A DNA stretch of 64,000 nucleotides. Source: Bog-473 sp963738135 (lineage in GTDB: Bacteria; Actinomycetota; Acidimicrobiia; Acidimicrobiales; RAAP-2). Position numbers and translations under genes: made by a program. Positions within the stretch are counted from its first letter, which is position 1, and every line of letters starts with the position of its first letter. The stretch lies in NCBI GenBank assembly GCA_963738135.1, contig CAVTVK010000003.1, positions 496,001-560,000 on the forward strand, written 5' to 3'. Below, one piece after another: positions 8,108-18,500 of this stretch. Below the pieces are notes generated by a model, which was given only the letters and a program-made list of their open reading frames with translations, was not told the origin of the DNA and made no database searches.

Positions 8108-8408
8108 GGGATTGCAGCCAGGTCAGGCTAACGGCCCCGCCAGGCCCCAATGGTTCGACGGGTCAGGACGGCCAGGCCAGGGACGCTGTGTCTGCGTTCC
8201 AGAGGGCTTTCGAGAGGCCGCTTCCCGTTGTTTGCGGAGCGACATTCGTCGGTCCGCTCGTACCCATTTCGCCTCGAGGCGACCTTCGTGCGAATTGATC
8301 ACACGGTGTTTGTGAGAATTGATCACGCGGTGGTTTTAGCGGAGCGCGCGCGGCGTCGATGAATCACACACCTAGCGGAGTAGACAGATCCCAGGCGGGA
8401 GGGCGTAG
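8108..8408. other. Intergenic stretch upstream of the universal stress genes
   Basis: About 300 nt between tRNA-Ser(GGA) and the first universal stress gene. Apart from the direct repeat at 8288-8336 and a GGGAGGG ribosome site just before 8409, I see no gene or RNA element. Confidence 0.5.
8288..8336 (+). repeat. Direct repeat with TGATCA core, two copies
   Basis: Two adjacent ~24-nt copies, GTGCGAATTGATCACACGG followed by TGTTT and GTGAGAATTGATCACGCGG followed by TGGTTT, share AATTGATCAC around the palindrome TGATCA. They end about 70 nt upstream of the universal stress gene start, a position suitable for an operator. A remnant of a mobile element is an alternative. Confidence 0.6.
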
Positions 8409-8900
8409 GTGTTCCGAAAGATTCTCGTAGCGCTCGATGGTTCCGAGGCAGCACGCGCAGCCTTCGTGTTCGCCACCGATTGGGCCCGGCAATTCGACTC
8501 GGAGCTCTGGTTCATTCAGCTGACCGAGGAGTCGCACCGGGGCCGCAGCGGCATCGTCACCGACGTGGGCCGGCGGGGGCGCCAGGGGGCCAACCGTTTC
8601 TCCGTGAGCGGGGCCACGCGGGCCCAGCGCAACCAACAGCTGGTGATTGGTATCGCGGAGGCGGCTCGGGCCTTTCGCGCCGACATGATCATCGTGGGAC
8701 TGGCCCCACGGCGCCTCGAGCGGAGCCGGTTCACCGACAACGTGCGGGAACAGCTCACCGCGGCGACCAACGTGCCCGTCCTGATTGGCCCGAAGCGTCG
8801 CGTGGTGCGGGGTTCCCCGGTAGAGCGGACGGCGCCCGCCATCGCGCTCGGCCCGGCCCCGTTGGAGCCGGTGGCAGCCAAGGTGCTGGTCGGTGTTTGA
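8409..8900 (+). CDS. Universal stress protein
   Basis: A 163-residue cytoplasmic UspA-family protein. It opens with the beta-strand MFRKILVALDGSEAARAAF, which carries the nucleotide-contacting Asp of this alpha/beta fold, and has the strand ADMIIVGLAP followed by an arginine-rich loop, then TNVPVLIG. The usual ATP-binding G-x2-G-x9-G-S/T signature is not clear, so ATP binding is doubtful. GTG at 8409 is the start, preceded by GGGAGGG. It overlaps the next gene by 8 nt, so the pair form an operon. Confidence 0.75.
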   Translation: MFRKILVALDGSEAARAAFVFATDWARQFDSELWFIQLTEESHRGRSGIVTDVGRRGRQGANRFSVSGATRAQRNQQLVIGIAEAARAFRADMIIVGLAPRRLERSRFTDNVREQLTAATNVPVLIGPKRRVVRGSPVERTAPAIALGPAPLEPVAAKVLVGV

Positions 8901-9249
8901 CAACGTCGTGGTCGGCGCATCGGGCTCGGGGGGCGGGGCCCGGGCGGTGCAGCGGGCCGCGTCGCTGGCTTCAGCGTCAGGTGGCACTGTCCATATCGTC
9001 TCCGCCTTCCGCCGGGAGCCGGTGGACGCCCTCCTAGAGGAGCTCCGCGCGCTGGCCTCCGAGACCCAGGTCCGGATCCGGACGCATCCGGTGCGGTCGG
9101 ACCCCGTCGAGGCCATCACCCGGGTGGCGGCACAGGAGCAGGCCGACCTGATCGTTCTGGGGACCAAATCAGCAGGCGGTTCGCGGCGACTCTCGAGCGT
9201 CCCTCAGGGCGTCATGGACCGGGTGGAGTGCGCCGTCCTGGTCGTGTAG
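8893..9249 (+). CDS. Universal stress protein, short
   Basis: A 118-residue UspA-like protein beginning with FDNVVVGASGSGGGARAVQR and ending with QADLIVLGTKSAGGSRRL and the terminal strand CAVLVV. G-T-K-S-A-G-G-S-R-R resembles the ATP-binding glycine loop of Usp proteins, which the upstream paralogue lacks. GTG start at 8893 lies inside the end of the preceding gene (GTGTTTGA overlap), giving translational coupling and suggesting a heterodimer of one ATP-type and one non-ATP-type subunit (inference). Confidence 0.75.
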   Translation: MFDNVVVGASGSGGGARAVQRAASLASASGGTVHIVSAFRREPVDALLEELRALASETQVRIRTHPVRSDPVEAITRVAAQEQADLIVLGTKSAGGSRRLSSVPQGVMDRVECAVLVV

Positions 9250-9303
9250 GGACCTTCCCCGAGGAGAGCCACTAACCTCTCTGCTGTTGTCGTGCCGATG
9301 TTG

Positions 9304-9415
9304 GGTGCGGTGGCCGGGTCCTGCGCAACGGCCGCTCGTGAATCGAGTCAGGGTCGGAAGGCAGCAGCTCTCAGCGGGTATGGCCGGGTGCCGTAGCCAA
9401 CCTGGCCGCCGCACC
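9304..9415 (+). ncRNA. ffs: Signal recognition particle RNA (bacterial small type)
   Basis: The 112-nt segment folds end to end: GGTGCGGTGGCC pairs with GGCCGCCGCACC at the 3' end. The middle contains GTCAGGGTCGGAAGGCAGCAGC, the conserved SRP Alu-less helix 8 region with the GGAA-type tetraloop that binds Ffh. Location immediately upstream of dnaX is the usual bacterial neighbourhood of ffs. Confidence 0.9.
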
Positions 9416-9461
9416 GAGCACCGGGCGGCAATGTCTGATCCCATGGGTAGGCTCGGCCGCC

Positions 9462-11475
9462 ATGGCCGACGCTCCCTTCGTGTCCCTCTATCGGCGCTTC
9501 CGGCCCGGGCGGTTCGACGAGCTCAAAGGGCAGGACCACGTCGTGCGCGCCCTGCGCAGCGCCGTGCGCGACGACCGCGTCTCACACGCCTATCTCTTCA
9601 GCGGGCCGCGAGGCACCGGCAAGACCTCCTCGGCGCGGATCTTGGCCAAGGCGCTCAACTGCGAGGCGCCCGTTGACGGCGAGCCCTGTGGTGTGTGCAC
9701 GTCGTGCGTGGAGATCACCCAGGGCAGCTCCCTCAATGTGCACGAGCTCGATGCGGCATCCAACAACGGCGTGGACGCCATGCGCGAGCTGGTCTCGCAT
9801 GCGGGCCTGGGCACCCCGGGGCGTTGGAAGGTGTACATCGTCGACGAGGTCCACATGCTCTCGCCCGCGGCGGCCAACGCGTTGTTGAAAACGCTGGAGG
9901 AGCCGCCGGGCCATGTCGTCTTCGTGCTGGCGACCACCGACCCGCAGAAGGTGCCGCCGACAATCCGCAGCCGCACCCAGCATCTCGAATTCCGTCTTCT
10001 GGGTGCGGAGACGCTCCACGACCTGTTGGCGTCGGTCAATGACGTCGCAGGGCTGCAGGTCGACGAAGAGGCGCTGGAGGCGGCCGTGCGCCGTGGGCGG
10101 GGCTCTGCCCGTGACGCTCTCTCCGCCCTGGACCAGGTCGTGGCCTCGGGTTCGGCCGACGCCGCCCGTCCCGAGCTCGCCGCGGTCGTCGACGCATTGG
10201 CCGAAGGCGATGTCAGCCAGGTGTTGGTCGCACTGAGCGCGCTGCTGGCCGGAGGGTGGGGGCCGCAGCAGCTGGCCACCGAGCTGATCGATGATCTGCG
10301 CCAGGTCTTCCTTGCCGCGCTGGCGCCCGAGCTGTGCACGGTGTCCGGACCCTCGCTCGACCGGTTCCGCTCCGTGGCCGAGGCCATGGGCCTGGCCCGT
10401 GTCGTCCGCAGTATGGAGATCCTCGGCCACGCGCTGGTCGACATGCGAGAAGCGCCCGACGCCCAGGTGGTCCTCGAGATCGCCGCCGTGCGTGCCGTAC
10501 GGCCGGACCTCGATTCGGGCATGGAGGCGCTGTCCGAGCGCGTCAGCGTCCTGGAGCGCGCCCAGTCCGGCGCGCCCGCCTTCCCGCGGCCGGGCGCTCT
10601 CCCAGATCGTGGTGCACCCGACGGGTCGGACCGCACCAGCTCCCTGGCTGCCACGCCGGAGCCTGCGGCACCGCCGCGCCCTCCCGCCGAAGTGGCACGC
10701 AGGCCGTCGATCGGCGCCATGCGGCGGAGCAAGGAAGCCGCCGCCTCGCCGGCACCGGTATCGGAGACGACCGGACCCGAGACATCGGCATCGAAGACGA
10801 CCGGACCCGAGACGACAGGACCCGAGATCCGCATCCGAGACTCCGGCATCCGAGACGACCGGACCCGAGACACCGGCATCCGAGGCGACCGCGCCCCAGC
10901 CTTCGCCCCGCGAGGCGGCGACACCTCTGCCTCCGCCGGCCGCACCCCCGCCGGCGCCTGAGCCCGCGTTGGCGCCAGCCGGGGCCGCGCCGGCCGCATC
11001 GGCGGCACGGACAGGGGCGGTCCGCACCCTCGATCGCGACAGCCTGACCGAGGCGTGGGGGGACGGCATCCTGCAATCGCTGCCGGCGAGGGCCAAAGCG
11101 CGCTACGCCAGCGGCCGCTTCGTGGCGGTCGACGAGCAGGGCGCCCACTTCGCGCTGCCCAACGCAGCGCACCGGGACCAGTGCGCCGAGCAGCAGGCAC
11201 TGGTGGAGGCGGCGCTGTCCGATCACTTCGGCACGACGGTGACGCTGGTGCTCGATATCGACGACACCGTGGCGCCGCCGGTGGCGCGCTCCGGCCCGTC
11301 CCCCGCGGCCAACCGATCATCTGGCAACGCGACGTCATCTGCCGCCTCTCGGGTCGACGATGTCGAGGACATCGACCCCAGCGACCTCCTGGAGGACACG
11401 ACCACCGACCAGGCCTCCGCCGCCGAGGCGCGCCTGCTGCAGGCCTTCCCCGGTGCCAGCGAGGTGGCGGAGTAG
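9462..11475 (+). CDS. dnaX: DNA polymerase III subunits gamma/tau (one frameshift)
   Basis: Clamp-loader ATPase. The N-terminus has Walker A SGPRGTGKTSSARILAKALN, the zinc module (C..C-GVCTSC), Walker B IVDEVHML and sensor 1 ATTDPQKVP. After a linker of repeated Glu-Thr-Thr-Gly-Pro-Glu-Thr units, the frame moves by +1 near 10825. The original frame stops at 10961; the new frame continues through SPREAATPLPPP and RTLDRDSLTEAWGDGILQSL (tau-specific C-terminal domain) to the stop at 11475. The shifted site has no A-run as in known programmed dnaX slippage sites, and many neighbours carry similar shifts, so an inserted base is the simplest reading. TAGGCT lies 8 nt before ATG. recR follows with no gap; ybaB, commonly between them, is absent. 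Confidence 0.9.
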
Positions 11476-12075
11476 GTGTACACCGGCCCGCTCCGTTCCC
11501 TGATCGACGAGCTCGGCCGCCTGCCCGGCATCGGGCCCAAGTCGGCCCAGCGCATCGCCTTCCACATCTTGAAGGTGCCCGGCGAGGACGCCCGGCGGCT
11601 GGCCGACGCCATCGTCGCCGTCAAGGAGCGCACGACGCTGTGCGAGGTCTGCTTCAACGTGGCGGAGTCGGGCGAGCTGTGCGCCGTCTGCAGCGACGAT
11701 CGCCGCGATCCCGAAGTCATCTGCGTCGTGGAGGATCCCCGCGACATCGTGGCCGTGGAGCGCACCGGGTTCAAAGGCCGCTACCACGTCCTCGGCGGCG
11801 CGTTGAGCCCGCTCGACGGCATCGGACGGGAGCAGCTCCGCCTGCGCGAGCTGCTCGAGCGCATCGATGCCGGCATCATCCGTGAGGCCATCGTGTGCAC
11901 GAATCCCACCATCGAGGGCGAGGCCACGGCCATGCTCGTCGCCCGAGAGCTCACCCCGCGGGGCGTCGTGGTCTCACGGCTGGCCAGCGGGCTCCCCGTC
12001 GGCGGCGACCTCGAGTACGCCGACGAGCTGACGCTGGGGCGCGCGCTCGAGGGGCGCCGGCCGCTCGAGGTCTGA
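11476..12075 (+). CDS. recR: Recombination mediator protein RecR
   Basis: RecR works with RecF/RecO in single-strand gap repair. The 199-residue protein has the helix-hairpin-helix LPGIGPKSAQRIAFHIL, a four-cysteine zinc finger (CEVCFNVAESGELCAVC), and a Toprim domain with VVEDPRDI and the acidic T-x-E-G-E-A-T-A segment (NPTIEGEATAM). Length is normal. GTG at 11476 begins directly after the dnaX stop codon, so translation is coupled. Confidence 0.95.
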   Translation: MYTGPLRSLIDELGRLPGIGPKSAQRIAFHILKVPGEDARRLADAIVAVKERTTLCEVCFNVAESGELCAVCSDDRRDPEVICVVEDPRDIVAVERTGFKGRYHVLGGALSPLDGIGREQLRLRELLERIDAGIIREAIVCTNPTIEGEATAMLVARELTPRGVVVSRLASGLPVGGDLEYADELTLGRALEGRRPLEV

Positions 12076-12118
12076 TCGCCAGGACGGGCCGGCGACCGGG
12101 GGACACGCCGCCGTCCCG

Positions 12119-12124
12119 TACAAT
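12119..12124 (+). promoter_or_regulatory. -10 box for a leaderless asd transcript
   Basis: TACAAT fits the actinobacterial TANNNT -10 box and is followed by exactly 6 nt and then the asd ATG. Transcription starting 7 nt downstream would begin on the A of the start codon. No convincing -35 is seen and there is no ribosome site before the ATG. Confidence 0.55.
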
Positions 12125-12130
12125 TGGCCG

Positions 12131-13157
12131 ATGCGGATCGCCATCGTGGGTGCAACGGGGCAGGTGGGCGTGGTCCTGCGCGCCATCCTGGCCGAGCGCC
12201 ACTTCCCGGTGGAGTCCATGCGGTATCTCGCCTCGGCCCGCTCCGCCGGCTCGACGCTGCCGTGGGGCGACGGTGAAGTCGTCGTCGAGGACGCCGAGAC
12301 GGCCGACCTCTCCGGTATCGATCTCGCACTGTGCTCCGCACCGGCCTCGGTCTCGCGGGTGCTGGCCCCGCGGTTGGTGGCGGCGGGAGCCATCGTGATC
12401 GACAACTCCTCGGCGTGGCGCATGGACCCCGACGTCCCCCTCGTGGTGCCCGAGGCCAACGCGGCGGAGCTGCGCTCCATCCCCAAGGGCATTGTGGCCA
12501 ATCCCAACTGCACCACCATGGTCGCCATCCCGGTCCTCAAGCCACTCGACGACGAGGCGGGGCTGCACGCGGCTCGTCGTCGCCACGTATCAAGCGGTGT
12601 CGGGCGGCGGCGTCGACGCCGTGCGCGAACTGGCCGAGCAACTGTCCAAGACGGCCGACCGGGCGGCGGACCTCACCTTCGACGGCTCGGCGGTCGACTT
12701 CCCCGCCCGCAGCGTGTACCCGGTCCCGATCGCGTACAACGTCATTCCGCTGCAGTTCACGATCGTCGACGACGGCTCGCTCGAGACGGACGAGGAGCAG
12801 AAGTACTGCAACGAGGCCCGCAAGATCCTGGGCCGGCCCGACCTGGCCGTGACCACCACCTGCGTGCGCGTGCCCGTCTTCACCGGGCACTCGGCCGCCA
12901 TCGTGTGCGAGTTCGAGCGGCCCATCACCCCCGAGCGCGCCACCGAGGTGCTGCGGACGGCGCCGGGCGTCGAGCTGGCCGAGATCCCGACGCCGCTGAT
13001 GGCGGCCGGCCGCGACGTGTCCTACGTCGGCCGCATCCGGCGGGCCCAGGGTGCACCCAACGCACTGGCCCTGTTCGTCTCGGGTGACAACCTGCGCAAG
13101 GGCGCCGCGCTCAACGTGGTGCAGATCGCCGAGGAGCTGCTGGCGCTGCGCGCCTGA
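12131..13157 (+). CDS. asd: Aspartate-semialdehyde dehydrogenase (one frameshift)
   Basis: Reduces aspartyl phosphate to aspartate semialdehyde for Lys/Thr/Met and diaminopimelate synthesis. It starts with the NADP-binding GATGQVG loop, has VIDNSSAWRM, and the active-site cysteine in ANPNCTTM. The frame shifts by +1 near 12565 (CTGCACGCGGCTCGTC, most simply one extra base). It then continues as RLVVATYQAVSGGGVDAVRE, with the substrate-binding RVPVFTGHSAA and terminal GAALNVVQIAEEL intact. No aspartokinase gene precedes it, unlike many actinobacteria. Without the shift the protein would be about 340 residues, the usual length. Confidence 0.93.
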
Positions 13158-13201
13158 TCGGCCCGGCGCGCGAGTCGGGCGGTCGCGCAGTCGGCCGTCG
13201 A

Positions 13202-13957
13202 TCAGTCGGGGCCGGACGAGACCGGCTCGGGCCCGCCGATCACCAGGGTGGACATGCGGCGGGCCAGGTTGACGGCGTGGTCGCCGAAGCGCTCGTAGAA
13301 GCGGGCCACCATGGCCAGCTCGATGGCCACCGGGAGCGGCATGGTGCCGGCGACCAGCTCGGCGGTCAGGGTGACGTGCAGGTCGTCGAGCTCGTCGTCG
13401 AGGTCGTCGATGGAGGAGGCCGCGTCGGCGGAGCGCTCGGCGAAGGCGTCCGCCGTCTCCCGCCAGATGGTGGTGGCCACCTCGCCCATGCGCTCCACGA
13501 GTCCGCGGCTGCGGGCCGACATCTCGGCACCGAGGCCGCGCGCGGCCCGGCGGGCGATGTGCTCGGCCAGGTCGCCGTTGCGCTCCATGTCGGGGAGCAT
13601 GCGCAGGATGGCCACGTACTCGCGGCGCTCGTCGGGGGTCGTCTCGCCGTGGACCAGCTGGTACTGCACCGTGGTCGAGATCTGCCCGATCAGCTTGTCG
13701 ATGACCTCGTCGCGCTTGACCAGCTCCTTGGCGGCGTCCCGATCGCCGGCCAGCAGGGCGTGCGTGGCCCCGGCGATGCCCTCACCGACCAAGCCGAAGG
13801 CCTGCGCGAACAGGCGGTCCACCTCGTGGGGCTCGGGCATCGTCCGCGGCCAGAGCGGCTGCTCGGTGACGAGCGGCCCGATCTGCATGTGGGGGAGATC
13901 CTCGGCCTCGACGTCCCCGGAGACCGTCTTCGTGCTGCCACCGAGCTTGAACGGCAT
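13202..13957 (-). CDS. phoU: PhoU-like phosphate signalling regulator
   Basis: PhoU proteins are cytoplasmic dimers of helical bundles that damp PhoR/PstSCAB signalling. Two repeats with the metal-site pattern E/D-x3-D-x3 are visible: DAAKELVKRDEVIDKLIGQI... with DMERNGDLAEHIARR, and SIDDLDDELDDLHVTL with MVARFYERFGDHAVNLARR. I chose ATG 13957 (MPFKLGGST) over the upstream frame because TAGCGT lies 7 nt before it, a leaderless-type arrangement, and the upstream residues look non-coding. It is convergent with asd. No pst genes are in the window. Confidence 0.87.
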   Translation of the reverse strand: MPFKLGGSTKTVSGDVEAEDLPHMQIGPLVTEQPLWPRTMPEPHEVDRLFAQAFGLVGEGIAGATHALLAGDRDAAKELVKRDEVIDKLIGQISTTVQYQLVHGETTPDERREYVAILRMLPDMERNGDLAEHIARRAARGLGAEMSARSRGLVERMGEVATTIWRETADAFAERSADAASSIDDLDDELDDLHVTLTAELVAGTMPLPVAIELAMVARFYERFGDHAVNLARRMSTLVIGGPEPVSSGPD

Positions 13958-14067
13958 CCCCGTCACGCTACCGGCTCCGTCCGGGCCTGACGACCCGCCA
14001 AAGCCGGGATCGCCTGCGCCCAGGCACGGCGTGCCGGCGGTCCCCGTCGGTCGACACACCCCGTCGT

Positions 14068-14073
14068 TACATT
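14068..14073 (+). promoter_or_regulatory. -10 box for a leaderless rmuC transcript
   Basis: TACATT followed by 6 nt and then ATG at 14080, the same geometry as asd, recC and the GNAT gene. The phoU TAGCGT box lies about 100 nt away on the other strand, giving a compact divergent promoter region. Confidence 0.5.
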
Positions 14074-14079
14074 GGCTTC

Positions 14080-15513
14080 ATGGTCCTCGGAGTCGTCATC
14101 GGGCTCGTTGCCGGTCTCGCCATCGGCGTTGCCTGGCACGTGGCTCGTGTCGGCCCGCACGCGCCGGCGTCCGCCCGTCTCGCCGAAGGACGCCTGGCCG
14201 ACGCGCGCAAGCAGTCGGAGGCACTGGCGATGCAGCTCCAGGCGGTTTCGGAGGCGGCCGCATCCGCCGAGACGGCCCGCGCCGTCGCCGTGTCCGAGCT
14301 CGAGCTGCGTCGAGCCGTCGGAAGTGGAGGCCGGACGGCGCGCCGAGCGGGAGCGCGAGCTGCTGGCCGGAACGTTCTCGGAGCTGTCGGCGCAAGCGTT
14401 GGCGAAGAACAACGAGCAGTTCCTCACGCTGGCCGACTCCAAGCTCAACGAGGTCCGCACGGCCACCCAGGGCGATCTCTCGCAGCGCCAGCAGGCGATC
14501 GCGCAACTCCTGGACCCGCTGAGCGAGACGCTGGCCCGCTACGAGCGGGGCCTGCGGGACATGGAAGTGGAGCGCAAGGGCGCCTACGCCACCTTGAACG
14601 AGCGGGTGGCCGCGCTGCACCTCGGCCACGAGCAGCTGCAGCGCGAGACCCGGAACCTCGTCACGGCGTTGCGGTCCCCGCAGACGCGAGGACGCTGGGG
14701 CGAAATGACGCTGCGCAACGCGGTCAAGGCGGCCGGCATGGCCGAGCACTGCGACTTCGAGGAGCAACGGTCGACCACGACGGAGGACGGCCTGCTCCGT
14801 CCGGACATGATCGTGCACCTGCCCGGCGGCGGCCAGGTCGTGATCGACTCCAAGGTCCCTCTGGACGCCTTCTTGAAGTTCACCGAGTGCGACGACGAGG
14901 ACGAGCGCAAGGCGTTCCTCAAGAAGCACGCCGCACAGTTGCGCACCCACGTGGATCAGCTGGCCAAGAAGGAGTACTGGAGGCAGTTCGAGCGCTCGCC
15001 CGAGTTCGTGGTCGCCTTCATCCCCGGCGAGTCGCTGCTGGCGGCGGCCTGCGAGGCTGATCCCGGATTGCAGGACCATGCGCTCGGGAGGGGCATCGTC
15101 CTGGCGACCCCGAACACCCTGGTGGCCGCGCTGAAGACCATCGCCCTTTCCTGGCAGCAGGAGACGCTGGCCGAGAACGCACGCGAGGTCCGCCAGTTGG
15201 GAGCAGAGTTGTACGAGCGGTTGCGCACCATGACGGGACACATGGAGTCGTTGCAGCGCAACCTCTCCTCGACGGTCGAGGCGTACAACAAGGCCGTCGG
15301 ATCCTTCGAGTCACGGGTGCTCGTCACGGCGCGCAAGTTCCCCGGACTGGGCGTCGTGGGTATGCAGTCGGGCGAGATCGCCGAGCTCGCCGCCGATCGA
15401 GAAGGCGCCCCGCCATCTCCAGACCTACCAGCCCGAGCTCCCGGACGAGGAGTTCGAGGCAGTCGACCATCGTGGCGCTACCCGAGGGCGGCGCCAACAC
15501 CGGCACGGCGTAG
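14080..15513 (+). CDS. rmuC: DNA recombination protein RmuC (frameshifted)
   Basis: RmuC is a membrane-anchored coiled-coil protein with a PD-(D/E)XK nuclease-like core that limits inversions. The N-terminus is a membrane anchor (VLGVVIGLVAGLAIGVAWHV) followed by coiled coil. The core has RGRWGEMTLRNAVKAAGM, LRPDMIVHLPGGGQVVIDSK (nuclease-fold acidic and Lys residues) and ALGRGIVLATPNTLVAALKTI. Shifts of +1 occur near 14325 and near 15395, and a third near the end places the stop at 15513 (EGGANTGTA). The reconstructed protein is about 475 residues. It is followed 70 nt later by recC. Confidence 0.87.
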
Positions 15514-15571
15514 CCGACAACCCTCCGAACTGCGGGCTTGCCGAGCGCGCTGCCGGAGAACACCGCCGACG

Positions 15572-15577
15572 TACTCT
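15572..15577 (+). promoter_or_regulatory. -10 box for a leaderless recCBD transcript
   Basis: TACTCT followed by 6 nt (GCCGGG) and then the recC GTG at 15584. It would drive the whole recC-recB-recD operon from the first base of the recC start codon. Confidence 0.5.
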
Positions 15578-15583
15578 GCCGGG

Positions 15584-18500
15584 GTGCTGCATGTCCACCG
15601 ATCCGAACGAGCCGACGCGCTGGTGGGGATGCTCAGGGAACTGGTGGCCGAGCCGCTGGACGACCCCATGGCGGCCGAGGTGGTCTCGGTGCCGACCCGC
15701 GGGATCGAGCGGTGGCTGACGCAACGGCTGTCCGGCGCACCTGGGCGCAACGCCCGGGCGGCAGGACGGCGTGTGCGCCAACATCGACTTCCCGTTCCCA
15801 GGAACCGTGGTCAACGGCGCCCTCGCCGTGGCCGCGGGCACCGACCCGGACGCGGACCCATGGCTGCCCCAACGGGCGGTGTGGCCCCTGCTCGAGGTGG
15901 TCGAGCGACACTTCGACGAGCCGTGGCTGGCGCCGCTGGCACAGCACATCCGCAAATCCGAGACGGTGCAGGGTTCAAAGCGGTTCTCGACCATCCGACA
16001 CGTGGCCGATCTCTTCGACCGCTACGCCGTGCACCGGCCCGAAATGCTGCAGCGTTGGGCGGCCGATGCGGCCGACGACCACGGACGAAGCGTCCTGGCA
16101 GGTGGAGCTGTGGCGGCTGCTGCGGGCCCGGATCGGCCAACCGAGCCCGGCCGAGCGACTGGTCGACGCCTGCCAGCGCCTGCGGGAAGAGCCCGAGATG
16201 CTCGACCTCCCGCCCCGGCTGTCCCTGTTCGGGCTGACGCGTCTGCCGGCCAGCTATCTCGACGTGCTCGAAGGCGATGGGAGACGGCCGGGACGTCCAC
16301 CTCTTCCTGCTCCACCCCTCGCCGGCGCTGTGGGAACGGCTCGAGCCCGTGGTGGGACCCGACGTCGCGCCATCTTCTCCGGGTCGGACGACCCCACCGC
16401 GGGCGCGCCCGACCACCCGCTCCTGCAGTCGTGGGGGCGTGATGCCCGCGAAATGCAGCTCGTGCTCGGATCGGCCGTTCCTCACGGCGAAGGAGCACCC
16501 GAGCTCCGGCGCCCGGAGAGGGCGACGCTGCTGCAGCAGATGCAGGACGACATCCGCGCCGATCGCAGGCCGGTTGGGAGCGCCGGCGGGGAGTTCGACG
16601 TCGACCCGCGGCCGTTGCTCGGCGGATGACGACGACAGCATCCGGGTGCACTCCTGTCACGGCCGGGGCCGTCAGGTCGAGGTGCTGCGCGACGCCGTCC
16701 TCCATCTGTTGGAGGACGACCCGACCCTGGAGCCGCGCGACATCATCGTGATGTGTCCCGACATCGAGACTTTCGCGCCGTTGATTCAGGCGACGTTCGG
16801 CGGGCGGGGGCTGGAGGGCGCGTCGAGCGATCCTGAGCGCACGCTCGAGATCCGGCTCGCCGACCGCGCCCTGCGCCAGACCAACCCGGTCATGGGCGTG
16901 CTGGCCGAAGTGCTCGAGCTCTCCTCGGCCAGGATCACGGCGACCGAAGTACTCGACCTGGCCGGACGCGACCCGGTGCGCCGCCGCTTCCGCTTCAGCG
17001 ACGACGACCTGTACCGCCTGGAGGAGTGGGTGAACGGCGCGTTCATGCGCTGGGGGTTCGATGCGGCTCACCGGAGCTCGTTCCAGCTCGAAGGCATTGC
17101 GGCCAACACATGGCAGGCGGGGCTGGACCGCATCCTGCTCGGAGTGGCGATGGCCGAGGAGCGGCAGCGTCTCTTCGGTGCAACGCTCCCGCTCGACGAC
17201 GTGGACAGCGGCGACATCGACCTCGCCGGGCGCCTGACCGAGTTCCTGCAGCGGCTGCGAGCCGGCCTCGACTGCGTTGGCCGGCTTCCGATCGATGGCG
17301 GCGTGGGCGGGCACTCTGGCAGAGATCTCCGACTCACTGGTGGCGACGACGCCGGGCGATGCCTGGCAGCGGTCGCAGCTCACAGGCGCTGCTCGACGAG
17401 TTGGTCGGCGAGGCAACGGAGAAGGGTACGACGAGCGCCATCGCGCTTGAGTTGCGACGACATCCGCTCGATTCTCTCGGAACGTCTCAAGGGGCGGCCC
17501 ACGCGGGCGAACTTCCGCACCGGCCACCTGACCGTCTGCACACTCGTGCCCATGCGCTCCATCCCGCACCGGGTGGTGTGCCTCCTCGGGTTGGACGACG
17601 GCAGCTTCCCCCGGCACATCGAGCGGGACGGCGACGACCTGACGGCGCGCAACCAGCGGGTCGGTGACCGTGACGTGCGGAGCGAGGATCGTCAGCTCCT
17701 GCTGGACGCGCTACTGGCGGCACGGGATCACTTCGTCGTGACCTACTCGGGTCGTGACGAGCGCTCCAATCTCCGTCGACCACCCGCCGTTCCGGTCGGC
17801 GAGCTGCTCGACGTGGTCGAGCACACGGTGCGGACCCCGAACGGGCCGTGTCCGCGACTCCATCGTGCTCGAGCACCCGCTGCAGCCCTTCGACAAGCGG
17901 AACTTCGAACGTGACGAGCTTGTGCCGGATGCGGCCATGGAGTTTCGACTCGCTCCACCTGGCCGGTGCCCGCGCCGCCCTCGCCCCTCGCCACGACGGC
18001 GCCACCGTTCCTCGACCGCCCGCTCGACCCGTCGGTCTTCAGCCCCATCGGATTGGATCAGCTCGAGCGGTTCCTGCGCCATCCCGTGCGGGCGTTCCTG
18101 CGTGAGCGGCTCGACATCTGGCTCGGGTGCCAGGACCCGGGACTTCGAGGACGCCATTCCGATCGAACTCGGCGGGTTGGAGCGTTGGCAGATCGCCGAG
18201 CGCGTCCTGCAGGAGCGCCTGGCCGGAGCCGACCTCACGGCGTGCCTCGATGCCGAGCGGGTACGCGGGCGCGCTGCCGCCGGGACAGCTGGCCGACTCC
18301 GAGCTGGACCAGATCACCGCCCCGATCGACGACCTCGTCGCGGCGGGCCGGCACGCGGCGCCCCCGGAGTCGTTGGACGCGCACGTCGACCTGTCGGACG
18401 CGCTCAGCATCGTCGGCACGGTGCCCGGCGTCCGGGGTGATGTCGTGCACACCGTCACGTACTCGAAGCTTGGGCCGGCGCACCGCCTCGTTGCCTGGGT

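Noticed and set aside
10750..10900. Repeated GACGACCGGACCCGAGAC units that could suggest a CRISPR-like array
   Set aside because: They lie inside the dnaX reading frame and encode a Thr-Thr-Gly-Pro-Glu linker; there are no unique spacers.
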